Shown here piece by piece: positions 27,819 to 36,052 of a stretch of DNA of 64,000 nt; positions within the stretch are counted from its first letter, which is position 1, and the number at the start of each line of letters is the position of its first letter. The notes under the pieces are model-generated. The model was not told the DNA's origin. It did no database searches and saw only the letters and a list, made by a program, of their open reading frames with translations. This DNA is from Syntrophaceae bacterium UBA2280 (GTDB lineage Bacteria > Desulfobacterota > Syntrophia > Syntrophales > Smithellaceae). The position numbers and the translations under genes were made by a program. The stretch covers positions 1-64,000 of the forward strand of contig DDWS01000048.1 of assembly GCA_002347685.1 (NCBI GenBank), read 5' to 3'.

Positions 27819-28652
27819 CTAGAGAAACACATTGATAAATTCGTTTGCGGGAACCTGATTTTTATTTTTAATGGTTCTCTTGCCGCCCGTCTGATTCGTG
27901 ACGGCGCACTTTTTGAAAACGGTACAATTTCCATCCTTGTCCGGTTTGAATCCGCGACATACCCGCAGAACATCGGGGGAGATTTCATCGATCAGCACGA
28001 TCTTTCCGTCTCCGGATTTCAGCCTGCCTAATTCAAACTTGCCGTCGATGACATGAAGGCCTTTGGATGTAAATTCCTTCGAAACGATGTCGGCGATTTT
28101 CTTGACCAGCTTGACGCTGTCGGCAATTTCTTTTTTGGCAAGTGCGCCTGTTTCCTCCAACGCCTCGAACGTAATCAGAATATCGCTGTCCCCTTTGGTC
28201 CACGCCTCGACGACTTTGTGAACGTTCTTGCAGGGACGGACAAACGGATAGCGCCTCCAGAAGCTGCCGGTTGCGTTGTTGCGCCAGGTGAATTCGAGGT
28301 TCGCAAGCGGCTCCGCCCCCGCGATCCCGGACACCGCCTCCTTCATGCCCAAAGGCTCAGCCGGTTCAATGATCATTTCATTGTCGCTGATGGTATCAAT
28401 GTAGTGGGTGGCAACGCCCCTGGCTTTGAGCGCCTTAAAGAAATGGGTAGCAAAGCGGCACGCAATCGCCCCTTTCCCGGAAATTTCACCAACCATCACA
28501 TCGTAGCCCGGATCGAACACCGGTTTGCCGTTCTCCATGTAGCCGGTTGCCCGGTCGGTAAAAACAAGTCGATACTTTCCTTTGTGCGTTCCGCTCGTGA
28601 TTTTGAAAACATCCTTCGACTTACCTCGGTAAACCAGATCTTTCTCCGCCAT
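27819..28652 (-). CDS. purC: Phosphoribosylaminoimidazole-succinocarboxamide synthase (SAICAR synthase)
   Basis: The 277-residue PurC condenses CAIR with aspartate, using ATP, in purine synthesis. The ATG at 28652 (preceded by AAGGAGAG) begins MAEKDLVYRGKSKDVFK, the standard start; the upstream frame lacks support. The glycine-rich loop region around VFTDRATGYMENGK, the VRP segment (YPFVRPCKNVHKV) and the C-terminal metal/aspartate site VLIDEISPDVLR are all present. This variant is longer than the E. coli enzyme (237) and of the clostridial type. It lies upstream of no purine neighbour here, so it is an isolated housekeeping gene. Confidence 0.93.
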   Translation of the reverse strand: MAEKDLVYRGKSKDVFKITSGTHKGKYRLVFTDRATGYMENGKPVFDPGYDVMVGEISGKGAIACRFATHFFKALKARGVATHYIDTISDNEMIIEPAEPLGMKEAVSGIAGAEPLANLEFTWRNNATGSFWRRYPFVRPCKNVHKVVEAWTKGDSDILITFEALEETGALAKKEIADSVKLVKKIADIVSKEFTSKGLHVIDGKFELGRLKSGDGKIVLIDEISPDVLRVCRGFKPDKDGNCTVFKKCAVTNQTGGKRTIKNKNQVPANEFINVFL

Positions 28653-28767
28653 CAGCTCTCTCCTTAAAGGGGTTGTCGTCAGAAAACGGCTGCGTTTCCA
28701 TCTGTCCGTTCTCTGTATTTTCAACGAAGCGATACACTATTTTTCAGGGAAACTCTAGAATAAATCG

Positions 28768-29940
28768 TCAAACCTGCCGACGTGGGGATGAAAGGCGCAA
28801 GACAGCCTGCTCCATTCTCAAGAGGGCTTCAGAAAGCGTGCTGCACGGGCAGCCGAAGTTGAGGCGCACAAACCCCGGGACTCCGAATTCTTTGCCGTCG
28901 GACAAACCGACGCCGGCGTCTTCAAAAAATAGCGTCGGGTTTTCAGCGGGAAGTTTTCGGCAGTCGATCCAGGCCAGGTACGTCGCCTCCACGTGCGGCA
29001 TGCTTAGACCGTCCATGCGTGAAATAAAAGCCTCCAGCAGATCGCGATTGCCTCTCAGGTAGTCGATCAGCGCCAAACGCCAGTCTTCCGAATCGCGGTA
29101 GGCGGCAAGCGCCGCGGTCAGGCCCAGAATATTCACATGCGGCACGATACCTTCCATCGTTTTTCGAAAAGATGAACGAAGTTTTCCATCGGGGATAACG
29201 GCCAGAGAGCAGCCCAAACCGGGGATGTTGTAGGTTTTACTTGGGGCCAGAAGCGTGATTGTGCGGGCGGCAATGGCTCCATCCAGTGCGGCCAGCGAAA
29301 CGTGTTGTTTGTCTGAATCGAGCACCAGGTCGCAGTGGATTTCGTCGGAACAAATGACCATGCCATGCTGAAGACAGATCTCAGAGAGCCTGTGAAGTTC
29401 CTTTTGCGAAAAGACGCGCCCCGTCGGATTTTGCGGATTGCACAACAAAAAGAGTTTCGTCTCCGGTGTGATGGCTTTTTCGATGGCGTCAAAATCGAAG
29501 CCATACCGTTTGCCGTCGCTTTGATGCGGCACGGTGATGAGTCCGCGCCCGCCCAGTGCCGGCGCGGATAAAAACGGCGGATACACGGGCGTGCACGTCA
29601 TCCCCGCGTCGCCCTGGCTGCCGACTGCCCGGCAGGCGACATTGATTCCCGTCACCAGTCCCGGAAGCCAGACGATCCATTCGGACTTCACCGCCCAGCC
29701 GTGCCGATCTTTGAGCATCGCTACAACGCTTGCGGTCAGTTCCTCCGATGGATAGGTATAGCCGAAAACCCCATGCTCCACTTGCCGGTGCAGGGCATCA
29801 AGAACAGCGGGCGGCGCCTTGAAATCCATATCCGCCACCCACAGGGGCAGAATATCTTTGCCCTTGTACCGGTCCCACTTGACGCTCGCGGTATTTCGCC
29901 GGTCCACCGGACTGTCGAAGTCGAAGGAATTTGTTGTCAT
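28768..29940 (-). CDS. MalY/PatB-type PLP aminotransferase or cystathionine beta-lyase
   Basis: A 390-residue fold-type I PLP enzyme. N-terminal LPLWVADMDFKAPPAVLDAL and the cofactor-binding segment FLLCNPQNPTGRVFS are conserved. SDEIHCDLVLD carries the Asp that pairs with the PLP ring, and the Schiff-base lysine is in LLAPSKTYNIPGLG. MalY-type enzymes cleave cystathionine or transaminate. No signal peptide, cytoplasmic. It begins 115 nt upstream of purC on the same strand and could be co-transcribed with it, but metabolic linkage is not obvious. Confidence 0.9.
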   Translation of the reverse strand: MTTNSFDFDSPVDRRNTASVKWDRYKGKDILPLWVADMDFKAPPAVLDALHRQVEHGVFGYTYPSEELTASVVAMLKDRHGWAVKSEWIVWLPGLVTGINVACRAVGSQGDAGMTCTPVYPPFLSAPALGGRGLITVPHQSDGKRYGFDFDAIEKAITPETKLFLLCNPQNPTGRVFSQKELHRLSEICLQHGMVICSDEIHCDLVLDSDKQHVSLAALDGAIAARTITLLAPSKTYNIPGLGCSLAVIPDGKLRSSFRKTMEGIVPHVNILGLTAALAAYRDSEDWRLALIDYLRGNRDLLEAFISRMDGLSMPHVEATYLAWIDCRKLPAENPTLFFEDAGVGLSDGKEFGVPGFVRLNFGCPCSTLSEALLRMEQAVLRLSSPRRQV

Positions 29941-30117
29941 CGTGTCATTCCAATCCTTTTGCAGGGCGCAATCCTATAAATGAATATGCCAGGTAATATG
30001 CTCAAATATATCGTAGAAATCAAGGATGGAGTTAAGATTCTTAATCAAACAGGCAGGGGGATATCGAAACCCCGATGGGCAAATTTCTCTATCGTTCGTG
30101 CATCGGGGAAACGTAGA

Positions 30118-30145
30118 GTGCCCGGGGGTGTTTCCCCCCGGGCAC
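30118..30145 (-). terminator. GC-rich hairpin after the HpaB-like gene
   Basis: GTGCCCGGGGG (30118-30128) pairs with a CCCCC-GGGCAC arm (30135-30145) around a 6-nt loop, 13 nt past the stop. A second, weaker hairpin with CCCGATG/CATCGGG arms lies at 30071-30107. No long U-run follows on the minus strand. Confidence 0.55.
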
Positions 30146-30158
30146 GGACTGGTGTTTG

Positions 30159-31700
30159 TTACTTCTTCGCCGTTTTGGGAATGCTTGAGTAGGATTCGTC
30201 ATAGGCGGGCATCTTCACGAATTCCTTCTGCACGGGTAACTTTCCGTAGGTGGGATCATCCTGCCACCCATCGATATCAGCAGCCCGCTTCGCCGCCGCC
30301 TGAAACTTTTTCCAGTCGGCGCTGGCGTAAAGGAACATCTCCTGGGCCGCCATGGATCCTTCGCCGTGAATGGTGTCCACCTGCCAGTGATTCCCGGTAA
30401 TGTCCTTGATCAGCCGCATGATACGCAGACGCTCTTCCGTGGGAACACCATCCTTTGCCGCGAGGTATTTATCGATGAAGGGCTTGAGCTCGGGATTGTC
30501 CCAGTCCCGGAAAGCGGGAGCGGTGGTGGTCAGGCCGCCGCCGATGTCCTGCATGTGCTGACACATCTGGTGAAAATTGCTGGCATAGGTGAACTTCGCC
30601 GCGTTGATCGCCATCCTGTTGGGCATCATCACGTCCATACCGAACTCGGTGATCGGATCCAGGCACGCCTGCTTCCCCAGCATCTGCACGGCTTCAGTAA
30701 TATAGGCCATCCAGGCAAGCTTGTTGCGGACGTGAGGGACTTTCTGGACACCGTTGTATTCGGCAACGAGGCTTGCCGCTCCCGTCATCAGCTCCAGCGT
30801 CCCGGTAATCTTGCAGTGCCCGAACAGGCGGTGATAGCTGGCAAAAGCGTAGGCCAGGACTTGTGAATACTGCCATTCTCCGCACATGAAAACGCGTTCC
30901 CAGGGCACAAAGACATCGTCAAAAATGATCAAGGATTCTGTGGGCTGCAGGTGGTTCGTACAGGGGTAGTCGAAGGCGCCTTCCTCGCCGTAAACCCGGG
31001 CGCTGGGCTCGACACCGAGCAGCTTCACGCCGGGCGTACCCACGGGAATCGCAAAAGCAAGCGCGTAGTCCTTGTCGGCTTCGCCGTGGGTTCTGCACGG
31101 CAGGCAGAGCAGCTCGTTGGCACAGGGGGATGCACTGATATGGACCTTCGCGCCACGGACGACAATACCATCCTTCTGCCTGTCCACCACTCTCAGATAA
31201 AAGTCCTTATGCTGCTTCTGCTGCGAGGGATGGAGGCTTCGATCCCCTTTCACGTCTGTAACGGCGCCGGTCAGGGCCAGGTCGTTTTTCTGCAGGTACC
31301 GCCGATAATTCTCGACGCGCTCCATGTAATTCGTTCCCAGTTTGCTGTCCATGACCTGGGCGGCAACCGTAAAGGAGGCCAGTGCGTCGGCACCCATGCA
31401 ATGGACGAGCACGCCGCCGCCTGCCCTCATGCCTACCATATAACATTCCCTTCTCCTCAGAAGTTCTTCTGCCGTTCTGGGTGAAGTGAGCAGAAAATTG
31501 ATGTCTTCACCATCCTGGTCCTTCGTAACGAACAAATGCCGGTAATCAGGGTGATTGGGGAGGACATAGTCCATGCTGGCCATTTCGATGATGCTGCTGA
31601 TCGTCGGATGCGTCCGGACATCGGCCACCTTTTCTCCCAGACACCAGACTTCCCTTCTGTCATTTAAACTTTCCAGATACTGTTCCACGGTTTTTATCAT
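30159..31700 (-). CDS. HpaB/4-hydroxybutyryl-CoA dehydratase-family flavoprotein lacking one iron-sulfur ligand
   Basis: I start at ATG 31700 (AAAGGAGGG upstream), giving 513 residues. Overall it matches the family that includes 4-hydroxyphenylacetate 3-monooxygenase and 4-hydroxybutyryl-CoA dehydratase (AbfD): N-terminal EYLESLNDRREVWCLGEKV, flavin-binding VKVHISASP-like HISASPCANE, and FVPWERVFM and TGNHWQVDTIHGEGS near the end. AbfD needs three Cys and one His for a [4Fe-4S] cluster. Here C101 (in VHCMGADAL) and a C-terminal FGHCK exist, but the first Cys (four residues before C101) is Val97. Hence dehydratase activity is uncertain. A tandem promoter lies 100 nt upstream. Confidence 0.8.
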   Translation of the reverse strand: MIKTVEQYLESLNDRREVWCLGEKVADVRTHPTISSIIEMASMDYVLPNHPDYRHLFVTKDQDGEDINFLLTSPRTAEELLRRRECYMVGMRAGGGVLVHCMGADALASFTVAAQVMDSKLGTNYMERVENYRRYLQKNDLALTGAVTDVKGDRSLHPSQQKQHKDFYLRVVDRQKDGIVVRGAKVHISASPCANELLCLPCRTHGEADKDYALAFAIPVGTPGVKLLGVEPSARVYGEEGAFDYPCTNHLQPTESLIIFDDVFVPWERVFMCGEWQYSQVLAYAFASYHRLFGHCKITGTLELMTGAASLVAEYNGVQKVPHVRNKLAWMAYITEAVQMLGKQACLDPITEFGMDVMMPNRMAINAAKFTYASNFHQMCQHMQDIGGGLTTTAPAFRDWDNPELKPFIDKYLAAKDGVPTEERLRIMRLIKDITGNHWQVDTIHGEGSMAAQEMFLYASADWKKFQAAAKRAADIDGWQDDPTYGKLPVQKEFVKMPAYDESYSSIPKTAKK

Positions 31701-31750
31701 TTCATACCCTCCTTTGATGATCACCATCTGCCAAGATAATGAGTTCCGCA

Positions 31751-31775
31751 CAGGGCAGCGGGTTACGGTGCCCTG
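31751..31775. promoter_or_regulatory. 7-bp inverted repeat in the leader of the HpaB-like gene
   Basis: CAGGGCA (31751-31757) and TGCCCTG (31769-31775) are separated by 11 nt. It lies between promoter and start codon, so it could be an operator or a leader hairpin. Confidence 0.35.
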
Positions 31776-31798
31776 CGATTCTTAATTATATTTATTAA

Positions 31799-31827
31799 TT
31801 CATATATTAATTATATGTCAATGTCAA
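31799..31827 (-). promoter_or_regulatory. Sigma-70 promoter of the HpaB-like gene (tandem TTGACA boxes)
   Basis: On the minus strand TTGACATTGACA (31827-31816) supplies two overlapping -35 choices. A 17-nt spacer from the first leads to TATGAA (31804-31799). The surrounding 31,780-31,860 stretch is extremely AT-rich, as for a strong promoter. Confidence 0.5.
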
Positions 31828-31885
31828 ATCATATAATATTCAATATATTCAATTAGTTAAATACAGTATACAGATAGCATAGAAT

Positions 31886-31902
31886 ACGTACGTTTGTTTT
31901 AT
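31886..31902. promoter_or_regulatory. Operator-like site, copy 3
   Basis: ACGTACGTTTGTT (31886-31898) is identical to the 13-mer at 2315-2327. Overlapping it, ACGTTTGTTTTAT (31890-31902) matches the ACGNTTGTTTTAT pattern seen at 4516 and 33912. It lies just upstream of the promoter of the HpaB-like gene. Confidence 0.55.
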
Positions 31903-32005
31903 ATGTAGATCAATTCCTGTCCCGCCGGACATTAATTCCAGGAAACCTTCTCCCGGTAAATCGCCGAACAGTATCATGACGGGATTCATTTTTCGCCTGC
32001 GGGCT

Positions 32006-32527
32006 TCACAAAACAGGAAAAGGAATGTTCTTTTTATCGCTGCCTTCCAGGATCAGTCCGCCTGCGATCCTGGCGGCCTTTCCGGCCGGCAGGCGGCATT
32101 TCCGGATGGCGTCTGCCGCGGCGAAGGCCTTCATGTCTTTGCCGTCGGTCAAATCATAGCTGCGTCCGAAAATATGATGCTGCACGTCGCGGCAGTTGCA
32201 GCTTCCAAAGATGGCTTCAAACTCTTTGCACAACTTCCGGCAGGCCATGGTCGTTTTCTGCACAGCCTGCCAGTCCTCAGGGTTGTCCCGGCCAAAGGCA
32301 AGCCCCACGGCCATCATGGCCCCGATAACGGCCCCGCAGGTCTCGCCCCGGAGGGCAATTCCCGGCATGGCCGTTGCCGCCTTGAGAACCTCGGCGTTTC
32401 CCAGATTGAAGGTTTCCTGCAGAGCCAGTAATGTTCCCTGAGAGCAGCTTGCGAATCGTTCCTCGTAATCACCGGCTTTTTGCTCAAGGCCATTGAGAGT
32501 CTCTTCCTTGTTTAATTCCTGCGACAT
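32006..32527 (-). CDS. C_GCAxxG_C_C family redox protein
   Basis: A 173-residue cytosolic protein of the C_GCAxxG_C_C family, defined by a Cys pattern: CSQGTLLALQETFNL, then GETCGAVIGAM, then CRKLCKEFEAIFGSCNCRDV. These proteins, typical of anaerobes, are thought to bind a redox-active metal or haem and often sit beside dehydrogenases. The C-terminus has another Cys (AIRKCRLP). It lies between the zinc alcohol dehydrogenase upstream (85 nt) and the HpaB-like gene, all on one strand, suggesting a role in the same catabolic pathway. Physiological role unproven. Confidence 0.8.
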   Translation of the reverse strand: MSQELNKEETLNGLEQKAGDYEERFASCSQGTLLALQETFNLGNAEVLKAATAMPGIALRGETCGAVIGAMMAVGLAFGRDNPEDWQAVQKTTMACRKLCKEFEAIFGSCNCRDVQHHIFGRSYDLTDGKDMKAFAAADAIRKCRLPAGKAARIAGGLILEGSDKKNIPFPVL

Positions 32528-32611
32528 GATTCATTCTCCCCTCCTCCGCGATCAGAGGCTTGTAGGTTTGTCCTGTTGTTGCCTGTTGCGACACCGCACC
32601 TGTACTGCGCT

Positions 32612-33622
32612 TCAGGGCAGGATCATCACCTTGATGGCTTCCGGATCCTGCAGCTGCGCCTTGAATGCCAGGGCGGCCTGATCCAGAGGGAATCTGTGAG
32701 TGATCAAGGGTTTCGCGTTGACTTTTCCGCTTTTGAGAAGCTCGATCGACGCGGGGAAATTGCCCCCCAGACAGCCGATCAATGAGAGATTCTTGGCAAT
32801 CGCGGGCAGGGGATCCCAGGTCAGCGGTTGTTCGTAAATCCCGACCAGCATGATCTTTCCGCCGCCGCGGGTCATGGCAACGGACTGATCGAAGGTCGCC
32901 TGCATTCCCGCGCATTCCACCACGGTATTGACACCCATGTTGGATGTCGCCTCCATCGCCGCCCGGACAGCGTCATCCTTTGCCGCATCGATGATGATAT
33001 CGGCCCCGCATACTCCGGCGGCCTTCAGCCGGGATGGCCTGCGCCCGCTGGCGATGATCTTCGAAACCCCCATGGTCTTCAATACCTGAACAGCGTAAAG
33101 TCCAATCACGCCCAGACCGATGACGGAAACGATATCGGTTGGTTTGGGCTGAGCCCTGTTGACGGAGAAATATGAAATGGAAAGAGGCTCCACCGAAGCC
33201 GCGTCCTCATAACTGAGTTCATCGGGCAGCGGGAAGATGTTACGCCCCAACACGGCAAAGGGGATATGGACATATTCCGCCATGGCACCGGGAAACTGGT
33301 AGCCCAGAAGCGCCATGTCGGAACAGCGATGCCCCTTGCCCTGCGCACACCAGAAACAGGTTCCGCAGGGTTTGAAACCGACCGCCGTTACACGTGTACC
33401 CGGCACGATCCCCGTAACCTGAGCCCCGACTTCGACGATATCGCCGCTGAATTCGTGCCCGAAAATGGTGCCGTCCTGGCCGTCGCGTTTATACACATGC
33501 AGGTCGGAACCACACACCCCGCATGCTTTAACCTTGATGATGACCCCGTGGGGTTCAACCGTGGGATCGGGGACCGTTATGGTTTTGATGTCCCTCGCAC
33601 CGTGCATCACTGCTGCTTTCAT
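32612..33622 (-). CDS. Zinc-dependent medium-chain alcohol/polyol dehydrogenase
   Basis: A 336-residue MDR-superfamily dehydrogenase oxidising a secondary alcohol with NAD(P). Catalytic zinc ligands: CGVCGSD near residue 38, GHEFSG near 60, and a Glu in VEPLS. Four structural-zinc cysteines are in CGTCFWCAQGKGHRC. The Rossmann fold is VIGLGVIGLYAVQVLK. It is divergent from two SDR genes with a shared operator/promoter region, which suggests coordinated alcohol/ketone interconversion. It is upstream of the C_GCAxxG_C_C and HpaB-like genes on the same strand. The substrate might be a CoA-linked or free hydroxy acid. Confidence 0.88.
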   Translation of the reverse strand: MKAAVMHGARDIKTITVPDPTVEPHGVIIKVKACGVCGSDLHVYKRDGQDGTIFGHEFSGDIVEVGAQVTGIVPGTRVTAVGFKPCGTCFWCAQGKGHRCSDMALLGYQFPGAMAEYVHIPFAVLGRNIFPLPDELSYEDAASVEPLSISYFSVNRAQPKPTDIVSVIGLGVIGLYAVQVLKTMGVSKIIASGRRPSRLKAAGVCGADIIIDAAKDDAVRAAMEATSNMGVNTVVECAGMQATFDQSVAMTRGGGKIMLVGIYEQPLTWDPLPAIAKNLSLIGCLGGNFPASIELLKSGKVNAKPLITHRFPLDQAALAFKAQLQDPEAIKVMILP

Positions 33623-33874
33623 AGGCTTCTCCTCTTTTGAATTCTTTTACTCTTCTTGCGGCGGAAATTATGAGTGTGCTCATACCGTTGCATCCCGATA
33701 TCCGGACCCTCAAACCGCCGGCTGATTCCGCGTTGATCCGAAGGGGATCGTTTCCTTCTCCGGGAAGTACGCAAGATCCCGTTTCTCTATTTCAAAAATT
33801 CAAAAAGCTGTCAAGATTATAAGGGATTGCCGCGATTTCCGCGCCGGCATAGTGTTGATTTTTATAGATAATTC

Positions 33875-33901
33875 TTGACATAACAATTTTCATTGTATAG
33901 A
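33875..33901 (+). promoter_or_regulatory. Putative promoter of the tandem SDR genes
   Basis: TTGACA (33875-33880), a 15-nt spacer and TATAGA (33896-33901) face the SDR genes. The operator-like palindrome starts three nt downstream, a position suited to repression. The same short spacing occurs in the binding-protein promoter. Confidence 0.45.
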
Positions 33902-33903
33902 CG

Positions 33904-33927
33904 TAAATAAAACGATTGTTTTATTTA
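33904..33927. promoter_or_regulatory. Perfect operator-like palindrome, copy 4
   Basis: TAAATAAAAC and GTTTTATTTA (10-bp arms, perfect) flank GATT. The core ACGATTGTTTTAT (33912-33924) matches the other copies. It overlaps the +1 region of the SDR promoter and would also affect the divergent MDR gene. Confidence 0.65.
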
Positions 33928-34018
33928 TTTGGATGACTAGTCATGCATACAATTGATTTTATTTATCTTATTAGTATTTAATCATCCATTTGGTGGATGT
34001 CATGAAAGGAGAAGGCAT

Positions 34019-34789
34019 TTGGAAAACAAGAGATTCAGTGACAAAGTCATCCTGGTGACGGGCGCCACGTCCGGCATCGGAAGGGCCACCGCCGTGGCCT
34101 TTGCCAGGGAAGGCGCGCAGGTGATCATGGCGGCCCGCAGGGAAAATCTCGGGCGGGAAGTGGCAGACGAAATCAGCGCCCTGGGCGGCAAGGCGGTTTT
34201 CATCAAGACGGATATCCGGAATCCTGATGAAATCGACCATCTTTTTGAGGCCATATCGAAACAATACGGACGTCTGGACTGCGCTGTCAACAACGCCGGA
34301 TTAAGCTCCCTGACGATGCCGCCTGCGACCAAGATTCCCGAAGAAGAATGGGATGACATCCTCAATACCAATCTCAGGGGCGTCTGGCTGTGCATGAAGC
34401 ATGAAATCGGGCGGATGCTCAAGCAGGGCGGCGGCGTGATTGTGAACACCGCGTCGGTGCTGGGCCTGATGGGGTCATCCGGTCTTGCGGCCTATTGTGC
34501 CAGCAAACACGGCGTGATCGGCCTGACGAAAACCGCCGCCCTTGAATACGCCCACAAGAATATTCGCATCAATGCGATCTGCCCAGGACCGATACGAACG
34601 AGGATGATGGAGGCCCCTATGGAGATCTACCCCAACATGCTGGAAATGCTTCTTGCCAAAACACCCATGAAAAGAATGGGGGAATCCGAAGAGATCGCCG
34701 GCGCCGTGCTGTGGCTGTGCTCGGATGAATCGTCCTTTATGACGGGCAAGGAACTGGTTGTGGCCGGCGGACAAGGGGTTGCGGCATAA
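34019..34789 (+). CDS. Short-chain dehydrogenase/reductase, first of a tandem pair
   Basis: A 256-residue classical SDR (3-oxoacyl-ACP-reductase-like). I start at TTG 34019, which has AAAGGAGAA at a normal distance; the upstream ATG lacks one, and the neighbouring paralogue has the same layout. The NAD(P)-binding motif is TGATSGIG, then NNAG (CAVNNAGLSS), and the catalytic tetrad includes Ser in NTASV and YCASKHG. Its C-terminus ends with SSFMTGKELVVAGGQGV. It is 30 nt from the next SDR, 60% or more similar by eye, so a tandem duplication. Substrate unknown, but the site organisation implies regulation with the catabolic regulon. Confidence 0.9.
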   Translation: MENKRFSDKVILVTGATSGIGRATAVAFAREGAQVIMAARRENLGREVADEISALGGKAVFIKTDIRNPDEIDHLFEAISKQYGRLDCAVNNAGLSSLTMPPATKIPEEEWDDILNTNLRGVWLCMKHEIGRMLKQGGGVIVNTASVLGLMGSSGLAAYCASKHGVIGLTKTAALEYAHKNIRINAICPGPIRTRMMEAPMEIYPNMLEMLLAKTPMKRMGESEEIAGAVLWLCSDESSFMTGKELVVAGGQGVAA

Positions 34790-34819
34790 TGAACGGTTGT
34801 GCGAGAAAGGAGAAAGAAT

Positions 34820-35590
34820 TTGAAAGCAAATAGATTTCAAGACAAGGTGGCTTTGGTGACCGGCGGCAATTCCGGCATCGGTCGTGCTGCCGCAATGATG
34901 TTTGCCGCGGAAGGCGCGAAAGTCGTCATCGCCGCCCGCAGAAAAGACCTGGGCGACAGTGTCGTGCAGGATATCAAAAATCAAGGCGGCCAGGCGGCTT
35001 TTATCCGGACGGACGTCACCAGGCGGGAGGACATTGAGAGCCTGTTCGAAGCAATCACCACTCAATACGGCAGGCTCGATTGCGCCTTCAACAATGCCGG
35101 GGTGAGTTCGTCCGCAATGAGACGCACCGTTAATACCACCATGGAAGACTGGGACTGGACCATGAATACCAATCTGAAAGGCGTGTGGCTTTGCATGAAG
35201 CACGAGATTCCCCTGATGCTGAAACAGGGCGGCGGCGCCATCGTGAATAACTCGTCGATCGCCGGCCTGCGTTCGGAGGCGGGCATATCCATTTATGCGG
35301 CCAGCAAACACGCCGTCCTCGGTCTGACCAGGGCGGCGGCTTTGGATTACGCCCATCGCAAGGTCCGCATCAATGCCGTCTGTCCGGGATTCATCCACAC
35401 GCCCATGCTGGAGGAACCATGGCAGCTAAACCCGAAGATCCAGGATTTGACAAGGGAGATGGTTCCCATGAAGCGCTTCGGAAAACCCGAAGAGATTGCC
35501 GGGGCGGTTCTGTGGATGTGCTCCGGGGAGGCCTCCTTCATGACCGGCCGCGAAATGGTGATCGGCGGCGGCCAGGCCATTCATTCGTAG
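34820..35590 (+). CDS. Short-chain dehydrogenase/reductase, second of a tandem pair
   Basis: A 256-residue SDR, the same length as its upstream neighbour and also read from a TTG (34820) with AAAGGAGAA upstream. Motifs: TGGNSGIG, CAFNNAGVSS, NNSSIAGL with catalytic Ser, and YAASKHA. Both copies share RFxDKV near the start and SFMTGxE...GGGQ at the end. Two diverged copies in one operon often act in successive or stereo-complementary steps. The terminator at 35702-35750 follows. Confidence 0.9.
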   Translation: MKANRFQDKVALVTGGNSGIGRAAAMMFAAEGAKVVIAARRKDLGDSVVQDIKNQGGQAAFIRTDVTRREDIESLFEAITTQYGRLDCAFNNAGVSSSAMRRTVNTTMEDWDWTMNTNLKGVWLCMKHEIPLMLKQGGGAIVNNSSIAGLRSEAGISIYAASKHAVLGLTRAAALDYAHRKVRINAVCPGFIHTPMLEEPWQLNPKIQDLTREMVPMKRFGKPEEIAGAVLWMCSGEASFMTGREMVIGGGQAIHS

Positions 35591-35701
35591 TCCGTCCGTG
35601 GCAGGGTGAATGATCCCGCTTCCACGAAGCCCTGAAATTTCAGACGCGTCGCAGTCGGCGCCGTCGAGTTTACGGACACTTCGCCCGGACAGGATCTCCG
35701 A

Positions 35702-35750
35702 CAGTCTGCCGGCTATACGCCAAGGCATACCGGATATGCCCGGCAGACTG
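35702..35750. terminator. Nested hairpin between convergent SDR and DUF3343 genes
   Basis: CAGTCTGCCGG (35702-35712) and CCGGCAGACTG (35740-35750) are perfect 11-bp arms. Inside them GGCATA and TATGCC (35724-35740) form a second hairpin. No T-run is evident. Confidence 0.45.
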
Positions 35751-35818
35751 AGCTTGTCAAAATCCCGGAAAACGGTGTCAGGTTGCCCGGCAGATGCCCG
35801 GGTGACCCTTCCCCGCCT

Positions 35819-36052
35819 TTAGTTCACCATCTGACGGATTTCTTCAAATTCAACTTTGCCTGCCAGCGCGGCTTGAATGACCTCTTGAAATGAAGGCTCG
35901 CAGCGCAGGCAGATCCCGCAGTCCGAGCTGATTTCTTTGGGGACGGGAATCAGCTTGTGCGGCAGTTTTTCAGCCTTGAGAATTTTCTCCGCCTTCAGGG
36001 CGTAGCTGACCGCCTTGAAGAGCATCACGAAATAGGACACGGATTCGCTCAT
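35819..36052 (-). CDS. DUF3343-family putative selenium/sulfur carrier-like protein
   Basis: A 77-residue protein of the DUF3343 family, with AEKILKAEKLPHKLIPVPKEISS followed by the pair DCGICLRC. These small proteins are commonly found next to YedF and are suggested to help shuttle selenium or sulfur. The ATG overlaps the yedF stop by four bases (ATGA), showing translational coupling. It is the last gene of the ABC-DCCP-yedF operon. Confidence 0.85.
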   Translation of the reverse strand: MSESVSYFVMLFKAVSYALKAEKILKAEKLPHKLIPVPKEISSDCGICLRCEPSFQEVIQAALAGKVEFEEIRQMVN

